Source of the DNA: Pampus argenteus | Taxonomy: Eukaryota; Chordata; Actinopteri; Scombriformes; Stromateidae | Reading direction: 5' to 3' | Assembly: GCA_036937835.1 (NCBI GenBank) | Contig: CM072861.1 | Location: 5,124,001-5,188,000, forward strand | Length of the DNA: 64,000 nucleotides | Shown: piece after piece, positions 48,601-54,856 of the stretch | How positions within the stretch are numbered: position 1 is the first letter of the stretch | Layout of the letters: every line of letters begins with the position of its first letter | Translations under genes and position numbers: made by a program | Notes under the pieces: generated by a model | Databases searched by the model: none | The model's input: the letters and a program-made list of their open reading frames with translations, nothing else | What the model was told of the DNA's origin: nothing

Positions 48601-48956
48601 CAGTACAAGGGACGAGGGTGCCAGACCTGGACCGAGCCGTCGCTGAATACGACCTGGAGATGAAGTATTGGGATGATAAAAGAAAGAAAGAGTCTACACC
48701 CACCCCGAAATCCGCTGAAAAGGTGATGAGAACACCAATAGTCACGGTAACCTCACCACAAGTTAAACCGCCAAGGCCACTGAACCCGAACCCAGGCCTG
48801 ACACCTAAGGGTCAACAGCAGAACCAGGCAAAAGGACCAGCGGCAAGCACCAGTAAGGGAAACTACATGCCTGCTGAGGAGTATCGGAAGCTGAGCCCAG
48901 AACAGAAGGATGCCCTCAGATTGACACGTAGCCAAACTGGGGGCCAACAGAAATGA
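45672..48956 (+). CDS. gag: Gag polyprotein with an internal macro domain
   Basis: This is the structural precursor that would assemble particles: 1,094 aa from the first ATG (45,672, AAGATGG context); the open frame extends 20 codons upstream without an ATG. Order seen: an N-terminal Trp-rich helical part (about 20-225); a very acidic Ser/Glu/Asp stretch (about 235-285); PPGY at 305-308, a PPxY late-domain motif that recruits Nedd4-type ligases; a Pro/Lys-rich linker; a probable macro domain at about 400-572 (DALILFATENGG at 417-428, TSGGKLPHHAVIH at 463-475); a linker; and a helical C-terminal half (about 690-1,030), possibly capsid. No CCHC zinc knuckle exists. The usual MA/CA/NC borders cannot be placed by eye. 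Gag identity follows from position and size; the macro domain is inferred from pattern. Confidence 0.93.
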   Translation: MDGEFDNMGLQGQPPSDPAATRSEGPSHPKGAEGGWDPQRMEGSMDSPITQKLKQLQEKWSAENFESYKLVFRVIPMGGGLEKWDPTVLQHLLDHAPGTTKEDKITRIKKIYEECDMYRAPRMLDGQTILVMESPRAVSGREGIKQWLQWWTRILKYWTMGHITTMVSPARDFDAGVKLLAVQTKMDFALVNDRAKAAPRHKDYTTEMENLHEAAAQHHDKYSDVDEVTSRTSKTAAYSEGEEEERDEGDEEQSDSDSFSSDSSEQDDSPEPRQLPGNLTNAATPAVHQLAKQLEPMLQFTPYNPPGYKGETKKEGEDPQCKELRGVWEGEGPQCSNLRPEHRKKKGKTNRPEPTSDQEDSAKPGPSRKPPPSRPDESLIGIAADLRAMPEGAQQIKNQSGVKVYSFVGKPANIDSDALILFATENGGILSKVMASYMRGVAGKEYAGELKEQIGKHREVLVTSGGKLPHHAVIHPKVRRYTAGADEKNYALEMVGALDKGLAKAKEMESRRVVISVEGLRSNELKWEIAEKAAWAVVRMDWGDPGWGNPIKEYVILLPPDRKEQKVRKALEGVTPPDPASDEGEQSFQQQSTPRNPPSTSKEPKVPSPREAGDNSGPSHTPASMGVAGASDDPVLPEGEGTLSGALGSLHLDDASEEEDEVMSRASVAEERREGPPTVLRTATRKGDKKPVVLPDVRRATERLARALTWGHIETRDNRRAYMPEVGQTDYEIPQEWAGRLDETMGIEVIAPVGEWANFLMMPSSSTLAACTELTQNMRMSFLAITHDVMLRRLKKAAHKEAKKAEAERRQDDEVSSDEGQEGAELQPQSVRIPQSTCEPAKPMSGGDDFVEFKKLKALVRAKKDGESEASYLRSVWEQVNRATNNEEAKRLWLGSETGEVIDKGDSIQDHYARIVLEDFNDEEAFLEKCREGLSKGRTLTQIWHGIKKQVEPLRFVKALRIVTKNRRGEAKFATMPVQGTRVPDLDRAVAEYDLEMKYWDDKRKKESTPTPKSAEKVMRTPIVTVTSPQVKPPRPLNPNPGLTPKGQQQNQAKGPAASTSKGNYMPAEEYRKLSPEQKDALRLTRSQTGGQQK
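46875..47390 (+). other. macro domain (ADP-ribose-binding fold) inside Gag
   Basis: The pattern of a macro domain runs in order. A strand (VKVYSF) and an Asp before a hydrophobic strand (DALILF) come first. ATENGG follows, in the place of NAAN...GGG, and then a helix. Next is REVLVTSGGKLPHHAVIHPK, where family members have G..VVT..G.LP...VIH. A helix (ALEMVGALDKGLAKAKEM), strand (RRVVISV), helix (KWEIAEKAAWAVVRM) and final strand (EYVILLPPD) close the fold. Family members bind or remove ADP-ribose. Whether this one is enzymatically active cannot be told: the first Asn of the usual NAAN is not conserved. I know of no classical retrovirus with this domain. Confidence 0.72.
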
Positions 48957-51900
48957 TGGGAGAAGAGGCACGGGTCACCTTGGAGAATGCCTACTGGAGA
49001 GGGGAAGAAATCTACACTGATGTGGAAGGAACCCCCTATCTGGTGGACACGGGAGCAGAGGTGTCGATGACCCGTAAAAGCCTCGAAACAGCAGGACACC
49101 TGAGGGTCCAACTAGCCACTGGGACTATAGAGAAAGTACCCTATGGCATATGGAAAGGACTGATATGGATAAAAGGCCCTAATGACTTAATCACAGTGAA
49201 AGACTTGAAGGATTTGAATCGACCAAGGAAGTACAGAAGTTCATTTAGAAAAAGATTGAAGATGCTGCAATCTAGGTTGGTGCGAATGAGCCCAAACCTA
49301 GAAATTTCAGAAACCATGGCTTGGTACAAACCAGTGGACATTCCTGTAGTAACGGAACAGAAGATACAGGAAAGTGATTTTTCCACAGAAGGAAAGGAAC
49401 AATTGAGAAGGATCTTAGCTACAGCCAAAGTTGCGAGGTTTAAGAATGACTGCGGAGACTTGGGTGCAAAATACATGCATACCATTGAAGGAGGAGTACA
49501 TCCCCCGGTTCGACAATATCCGTTGAACCCAGGAGCGGTGCAAGAAATGGATGTTATTGTGAATGAATTAAAAACGCTAGACATCATCCGAGAAGAACCG
49601 AACCCCGTCACTAATAGTCCTATACAAGCTGTGAAGAAACCAGAGTCAGCAGGAGGAGGCTGGAGACCGGTAATTAACTTCAAGGCCCTTAACCGAAGAA
49701 CAATAGCTAACCGAGCTAGTTTGATTAATCCACAAGGATCTCTGAAGACATTGCAGGTCAAAAAGTTCAAATCCTGTATTGACTTGGCCAATGGGTTCTT
49801 TTCACTAAGGCTTGCCAAACAATCACAAGGGAAGACAGCGTTTACACATAAGGGGAAGGCGTACGTGTGGCAGCGACTGCCGCAGGGATACAAGAATTCT
49901 CCAAATGTCTTCCAATCAGCAGTAATGCAGGTGTTAGGAGATATCGGAGCTACAATCTACATTGACGATGTGTTCATTGCTGACGATACGGAGGAAGAGC
50001 ACCTGGATAAACTACAGAGGGTGGTTGAGAGGCTCACAGCAGCAGGACTTAAACTTAATTTGAAGAAATGCCAATTTGGGCAATTCCAGGTGAATTACTT
50101 GGGATTCCAAGTGGCTACAGATCTGGGACTGTCAGATGGATATCGAGAAAAAATAAGTCAAATTGTGCCACCTACATCAGAGAACGAACTCCAAAAGATA
50201 TTGGGACTTTGCAATTATGTAAGGGATCACGTCCCTCACTACCAAAAACACGCCAGACCACTATATGCATGCCTAAGGAAAAAGGAAGACGACCCGGAAG
50301 GGAAAAATAAGCAAAGCTGGGTGTGGACGGCTAGCGACCAAGATCACCTAGAAAAGTTAAAGGAGGCAATCCATGCGGCGGTAAGACTGGAACCTAGAAG
50401 TCTTACTACCAAGCTCGTAGCAGAAATTCATTGTGATGAGGATGACGCATTGGTGAAAGTGAGTAACGAAGGAGGGGGTATTGTGACCATGTGGAGCTAT
50501 ACCCTGTCCTCTGTGGAGAAGAAATATCCTCAAGAAGAGAAAGAATTGGCCGTGTTAGCTAGATACTGGAGTGGACTGAAAGATTTGGCGCAAGGTCAAG
50601 AGGTTAAAGTTATTACTCAAAGCCAAGTGCACAAATTTCTGAGAAAGAAAACATTGGAAAGTACTAAAGCCACTAACACTAGGTGGGGAAGATGGGAAGA
50701 CATCCTGTTGGATCCCGACCTAGAAATTGGACCCGAACAACTAACAGACAAAAAAGCAACGAAAGTAGACTCAGCAGAAGTTAAGCCATATGAATGGATC
50801 CTGTACACAGATGGATCCAGAAAAGGACCAGATGATACTGCGTACTGGGGATTTATACTTAAAAATGATGATAAAGAACAGTTCAGACAGAAAGGCAGAA
50901 CCCAAGGCAGCGCACAAGCAGGAGAAGCGACGGCGGTGTTAGAGGGACTGCTGGAACTGAACAAAAGGAAGATAAAAAGAGCCAGAATAATAACTGATAG
51001 TTATTATTGTGCCCAAGCTCTGAAAGAAGATTTGACCATTTGGGAAGAAAATGGATTTGAAGGAGCCAAAGGCAAAATTATAGCCCACAGGGATCTGTGG
51101 ATGAAGATAGCCGAGTTACGGTTAAACATGGACCTAGATGTAGTGCATCAGAGAGCACACGTCAAGGAGGGGGAGCACTGGCGGGGAAATGATGAAGTGG
51201 ACCGCTACGTGCAACAAAGGAAAATAGTCTTTGTCGGGATCGAGAATTGGGACGAAACACCTAGAGGCAAGGTGGTCCCAGATGAGTCCGTGGAGAAGGT
51301 GGTGCAAGCAGTGCACGAGGCTCTTGGCCATGCAGGAGCACTACCTACGCGGAGGGAATTGGAAAAGCACAATCTCTGGATTGCCCAAAATAAGATGCGT
51401 CAGGTCCTGAAGGACTGTGCCGTTTGTGGACGATACAACGCCGGTCGCAGAGGACAGAGGGTAGGAGGACAGACCATCAAAAGCACTGTTCCCTGGGGGT
51501 CAGTCTGCATGGATGTAGCTGGACCTTTGGGCATAACGGGGAAAAAGGGCGAAAAGTACCTGTTAGTGCTTGTGGACTCTATGTCAGGATATGTGACTGT
51601 GAAACCAGTAAGAAGAGCCAACGGTAGTAGTGTGGTTATTATGCTGGACCAGGTATGTAGTTACCTGGGCGTGCCAAAAGAACTGCGAACAGATAATGGC
51701 ACTCACTTTCGCAATGTGCAGGTGGACCGATGGTGCCAGGAGAATGGGGTAATGAGAATTTATTCCCCACCATACACGCCACAGGCAAATGGCGTGGTGG
51801 AGCGCACTATTGGGCTGGTGAAAAATTGGATTGGAAAAAATGCCAACACCCGAGAATGGAGTACAAGGGCTCTGGAAATTGGAAAGGCCTTGAATGACAG

Positions 51901-52189
51901 ACACAGAGCTGATAGGTCCTCCCCCTCAGAGGAACTGAACGGACGCCCATTTACGTCACAGGAAGTAGGGCGAGGTTCTGAGGACAAGAAGCCAGCTCTA
52001 GCTCTGAAAGTGCCATTCCAAGTTGGACAACGGGTGTGGGTTAAAGCACAGAATCCTATCACCGGGACTGCAGTAAAAGCAAAATACGAAGCTTCTGACA
52101 TAGTAGAACAAGTATTGGATAGCAATACAATACTGTTGAAGAAAAAGGGAATCCAAGGAGTGGAGCAGTTAAAACCAATTCCAAGCTAA
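48953..52189 (+). CDS. pol: Pol polyprotein: protease, reverse transcriptase, RNase H, integrase
   Basis: It is 1,078 aa and begins at ATG 48,953, overlapping the gag stop as ATGA, one base back in frame. Domains in order: aspartic protease with LVDTGAEVS (Asp32); RT at about 170-450 with PVINFKALNRRT, LPQGYKNSPNVFQ and YIDD at 336-339; tether; RNase H with TDGS (Asp620), AGEATAVLEGL, TDSYY and GNDEVD; integrase with a zinc finger (H788, H793, C822, C825), core D854, D914, E950 (D-59-D-35-E) and an SH3-like end (FQVGQRVWVKAQNP). No dUTPase, and no chromodomain. Pol copies the RNA genome into DNA and integrates it. All catalytic residues I checked are present. Expression may be by reinitiation or from a spliced RNA. 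Confidence 0.97.
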   Translation: MMGEEARVTLENAYWRGEEIYTDVEGTPYLVDTGAEVSMTRKSLETAGHLRVQLATGTIEKVPYGIWKGLIWIKGPNDLITVKDLKDLNRPRKYRSSFRKRLKMLQSRLVRMSPNLEISETMAWYKPVDIPVVTEQKIQESDFSTEGKEQLRRILATAKVARFKNDCGDLGAKYMHTIEGGVHPPVRQYPLNPGAVQEMDVIVNELKTLDIIREEPNPVTNSPIQAVKKPESAGGGWRPVINFKALNRRTIANRASLINPQGSLKTLQVKKFKSCIDLANGFFSLRLAKQSQGKTAFTHKGKAYVWQRLPQGYKNSPNVFQSAVMQVLGDIGATIYIDDVFIADDTEEEHLDKLQRVVERLTAAGLKLNLKKCQFGQFQVNYLGFQVATDLGLSDGYREKISQIVPPTSENELQKILGLCNYVRDHVPHYQKHARPLYACLRKKEDDPEGKNKQSWVWTASDQDHLEKLKEAIHAAVRLEPRSLTTKLVAEIHCDEDDALVKVSNEGGGIVTMWSYTLSSVEKKYPQEEKELAVLARYWSGLKDLAQGQEVKVITQSQVHKFLRKKTLESTKATNTRWGRWEDILLDPDLEIGPEQLTDKKATKVDSAEVKPYEWILYTDGSRKGPDDTAYWGFILKNDDKEQFRQKGRTQGSAQAGEATAVLEGLLELNKRKIKRARIITDSYYCAQALKEDLTIWEENGFEGAKGKIIAHRDLWMKIAELRLNMDLDVVHQRAHVKEGEHWRGNDEVDRYVQQRKIVFVGIENWDETPRGKVVPDESVEKVVQAVHEALGHAGALPTRRELEKHNLWIAQNKMRQVLKDCAVCGRYNAGRRGQRVGGQTIKSTVPWGSVCMDVAGPLGITGKKGEKYLLVLVDSMSGYVTVKPVRRANGSSVVIMLDQVCSYLGVPKELRTDNGTHFRNVQVDRWCQENGVMRIYSPPYTPQANGVVERTIGLVKNWIGKNANTREWSTRALEIGKALNDRHRADRSSPSEELNGRPFTSQEVGRGSEDKKPALALKVPFQVGQRVWVKAQNPITGTAVKAKYEASDIVEQVLDSNTILLKKKGIQGVEQLKPIPS

Positions 52190-52209
52190 GAGAAAACCAG
52201 GAACCAAAA

Positions 52210-53613
52210 ATGGCTAGTAACGCACTGAGCCTACCACCCTATGTCAGGCTAGCCACTGTCCAAGGGGTGGTTATCATGAGAAGAACTACATCGAGCCTCT
52301 GGACGGGAAGAGGGCTGATGAAATTGGATTATGCTAAAAAAGGATTCCTGTCAGGAGAAGAAGAAAAGATAGAATGGAGCGAAGCAAAGAATCGCTGCAT
52401 GGTGTGTATGAAGCCATCAACTTTAACCGTCCAATGGGAAGGACCAGGTCGTGAGAAGCCAATGCAGACGCCTGGAGCCAAGACGGAATTCAAAGGTATG
52501 GTTCATAAACCAGTGCAGGTGTTGGGCGCCTATGTATGTGGCCTATGTAGGATAACATCGTTGGCGAGGTTGACCATTGTGGTTCAATGGGACCTGAGAG
52601 GTGGGGAGATGAACCCTGGAGATTGCTCTTGCCAGTGGGATGGAGAAAACCTGACTTACTGCAGAATCTGTACACTTATGATCACCACAGGAGGACTGCT
52701 GGAAGCAGGAAGGGGCCAAGGATGGCAGGTGAACCGGTTCTTAACCGCCCTGAGATCATTTAGGGTCCAGGATGATGAAAGAGACTGGACAGAGTCATCC
52801 GCCGCCGAGGGGCATCCCATACTGACAAGTCTTCTGCGAGAGGGACCCTCTGCACCACCGATGTATCCCCCCTTGAATGCAGAAGGAGAAGGGGGAGATA
52901 GACTGCGGCGGGGATGGGAGCCGCCATACCCGACGCTGCTAGAAGACGCCATTAGACGAACCTGGCCCTATCGGATGGCGGGAATACAGGCAGCGGTTTT
53001 ACCATTGGCTGCAGTCCAGGTGCCACCGGTGATTAGGGTATATCGAGACCCACAGACACCAGGATACACCTCCGGATGGGACAGGCTGTCTGATGAGGAC
53101 CGAGATAGAGCACAGGAAAGAGGCTGGGAAGGACCCTGGGAACTTACCACATGGAGCAGATTAATAGAGGGCATTATTAATGATCCTGACTGCCCTCTGG
53201 AAGATCTTCCTGGGGTGCCCAGAGAAGAAGGGTTGAGAGGAACTGGTATGTACTGCTATACCACTGGCCTAGACGGATGGGGGGACGAGAGAATGAAGGC
53301 TAAAGCCAAAAGACGCCGGTTCAAGGTTACCCCGGAAGAGTGGAGCAGAGAAGGGGTGGTGCAACTACTGGAATCAATAGCGACCAGAGCAGCCACGCCC
53401 AATAGGCCAAGCCAAACCCTGACAGTGGACATAACTGTGAAGATGGTAATAGCACCATATCGAGGGTTGTACTCTTTGGGAGTAGACATAAAAAAAGTGG
53501 ACCAGCCACAAGAAGAGGTGAAGCAGGACGCACCTAAAAAATTACCTGCATTTAAAGGATGGTTTAAGGACCGACTCTCAAAGAGAAAGAGAGCCGAAGA
53601 ACCTAACCAATAA
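52210..53613 (+). CDS. ORF-A: accessory protein with Cys pairs and overlapping PSAP/PPMY motif
   Basis: A 467-aa protein starting in good context (AAAATGG) 20 bp after pol. I do not recognise the family. Visible: three CxxC pairs at 63/66, 110/113 and 151/154 plus CSC at 139-141, suggesting bound zinc; then a Pro-rich turn PSAPPMYPPL at 213-222, where PSAP (213-216, Tsg101-type) and PPMY (216-219, WW/Nedd4-type) share a proline; then a Trp-rich middle; and a basic tail (KDRLSKRKR). No signal peptide or membrane segment is seen. Late-domain motifs normally sit in matrix/Gag proteins that drive budding, so ORF-A may be a second matrix-like or release protein. It could instead be a host-factor antagonist. 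The gene is real on length and intactness; its role is inferred. Confidence 0.85.
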   Translation: MASNALSLPPYVRLATVQGVVIMRRTTSSLWTGRGLMKLDYAKKGFLSGEEEKIEWSEAKNRCMVCMKPSTLTVQWEGPGREKPMQTPGAKTEFKGMVHKPVQVLGAYVCGLCRITSLARLTIVVQWDLRGGEMNPGDCSCQWDGENLTYCRICTLMITTGGLLEAGRGQGWQVNRFLTALRSFRVQDDERDWTESSAAEGHPILTSLLREGPSAPPMYPPLNAEGEGGDRLRRGWEPPYPTLLEDAIRRTWPYRMAGIQAAVLPLAAVQVPPVIRVYRDPQTPGYTSGWDRLSDEDRDRAQERGWEGPWELTTWSRLIEGIINDPDCPLEDLPGVPREEGLRGTGMYCYTTGLDGWGDERMKAKAKRRRFKVTPEEWSREGVVQLLESIATRAATPNRPSQTLTVDITVKMVIAPYRGLYSLGVDIKKVDQPQEEVKQDAPKKLPAFKGWFKDRLSKRKRAEEPNQ

Positions 53614-53651
53614 CTTTAAAACAAGTCGGAGGACAAAGACTGCTGCTCAAA

Positions 53652-54758
53652 ATGTCGAAGAAAACTGGGTGGTGGTGGCGATCAAATGGGGAAGAAAAAT
53701 ACAAAATTGATGATCATACTACCTTATGTAAAAAAATAGATAACGACGTCCCTTATTTACAATTATGGTCAGAAATAATTAAGTTGGACCGTCCACGGAA
53801 AGATTTTACCATGGGCCTACCAGCATCTGGTGGGTACTTTTGTACCAATCGAGAAGAATTCCGTGACACAAAAGACCCAAAACAGAAAACTGCTCGACAA
53901 GTGTTGCTCCGGCAAGATCAGTTTCGATGGGGTCAACATGTGCTGCAATGCCCAAAGTCATCCCCGTGGATACTAAATACAGTTTATTTTAAGAAAAATG
54001 GATTGTTATTTCGGATAAGATGGGGACCAAATTACGAAGAACCAAGCCATGGCGAGTACGTGGAGATTACCCTGGGACCAGAGGTAATATGGACAAATAG
54101 CCGCAAGATGCAGCGCAAGCTGAGAAGAAGACAGTTCAGGAGGGAATGTTGTACTATCGAAAATCAACATATTCCTTTGCGAACCAAGACAGAGGAAAAT
54201 CCGGCAGATGCTAAAGAAATGATACATCATGATTCTAAAGTAGTGAGTACCCTATGGATGCTCCGGAGGGAAAATTTGGTCAACCAAATGCATTTCGTGA
54301 GCAACTGTGTGGTATATGAACATGGGTCTCGGGTTGTGAAGATGGAGCTGTTGGAAGAAAACAATCAACCCTTGTACTCAGTGATAACAAGAACCCGAGG
54401 TGGAGGGCCATCCTTCCTTGGCCCGGCAAACGAGTTAATCGACTTGGCCCGACACATAGGCTCAGTGTTGGGATGTCCACAGGGTCCCATGCCGGAACCC
54501 AGATTGGAGGTGGTAACAACATGGCAGTGGGTGTGGCGTGGGCTGGACCTAAGACTCTGGCCCCACCAGTCCCCTCTACTAAAGGAGCTGCTGAAAGGAA
54601 GGGTCTTCAAAAGAAGAAGCGGACTAGAAGAAGGACCAACGCCAGTGATTGGGATTATACACTCAGACAAAAGTCAAGAAGAGAGATTTCCACAACCAAT
54701 CAGGACCGAGGATGTACCTGCAATTTCGCAGGTTCCCTGTTCCAAACCCCATCCCTGA
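53652..54758 (+). CDS. ORF-B: accessory protein with arginine-rich motif
   Basis: A 368-aa frame starting ATG 53,652, 38 bp after ORF-A, and overlapping ORF-C and the start of env. The family is not recognised. Visible: a Lys/Trp-rich start (KKTGWWWR), a Cys at 26, and a strongly basic helix SRKMQRKLRRRQFRREC at about 150-166 that could bind RNA or act as a nuclear signal. The following part is mixed alpha/beta-looking, with TWQWVWRGLDLRLWPH near 290-305. There is no signal peptide or transmembrane segment. It occupies the pol-env interval, where lentiviruses keep vif/vpr/tat-like genes, but there is no visible sequence likeness to them. Probably an accessory or RNA-regulatory protein. Confidence 0.8.
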   Translation: MSKKTGWWWRSNGEEKYKIDDHTTLCKKIDNDVPYLQLWSEIIKLDRPRKDFTMGLPASGGYFCTNREEFRDTKDPKQKTARQVLLRQDQFRWGQHVLQCPKSSPWILNTVYFKKNGLLFRIRWGPNYEEPSHGEYVEITLGPEVIWTNSRKMQRKLRRRQFRRECCTIENQHIPLRTKTEENPADAKEMIHHDSKVVSTLWMLRRENLVNQMHFVSNCVVYEHGSRVVKMELLEENNQPLYSVITRTRGGGPSFLGPANELIDLARHIGSVLGCPQGPMPEPRLEVVTTWQWVWRGLDLRLWPHQSPLLKELLKGRVFKRRSGLEEGPTPVIGIIHSDKSQEERFPQPIRTEDVPAISQVPCSKPHP

Positions 54759-54856
54759 TGACAACGACTCATCAGCATCCGGAGAGTATGTCGAAGTTCT
54801 GGATGAAAATCAGCAGCAGCGGCCTCAAGGTAAACGACTTCGGAACGGAAAAATAG
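54473..54856 (+). CDS. ORF-C: small basic protein, candidate first exon of a regulator
   Basis: A 127-aa frame from ATG 54,473, entirely overlapping ORF-B and the env start in a third frame. Its main trait is a Tat/Rev-like basic cluster KKKRTRRR at 47-54 following an Ala/Gly/Pro-rich start. A good splice-donor match AAG|GTAAAC lies at 54,829/54,830, exactly after codon 119 (phase 0), with the stop 8 codons later. The acceptor before ORF-E has the same phase, so this may be coding exon 1 of a two-exon gene. Evidence that it is translated at all is only its openness and the basic motif. It could be a chance overlap, since ORF-B encodes a basic stretch in the same DNA. Confidence 0.5.
   Translation: MSTGSHAGTQIGGGNNMAVGVAWAGPKTLAPPVPSTKGAAERKGLQKKKRTRRRTNASDWDYTLRQKSRREISTTNQDRGCTCNFAGSLFQTPSLMTTTHQHPESMSKFWMKISSSGLKVNDFGTEK
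54690..54704 (+). promoter_or_regulatory. candidate splice acceptor for env
   Basis: TTTCCACAACCAATCAG| ends at 54,703, 8 bp before the env ATG. Weak pyrimidine content, so moderate support only. Confidence 0.35.

Noticed and set aside
48932..48956. Possible -1 ribosomal frameshift between gag and pol
   Set aside because: Checked codon by codon: no canonical slippery heptamer in the only window where both frames are open.
48996..49010. Purine run near the pol start as a central polypurine tract
   Set aside because: Purine runs are common throughout this A/G-rich provirus, and nothing singles this one out.
52490..52675. Minus-strand small frames opposite ORF-A and env
   Set aside because: Short shadows of plus-strand coding sequence without their own signals.
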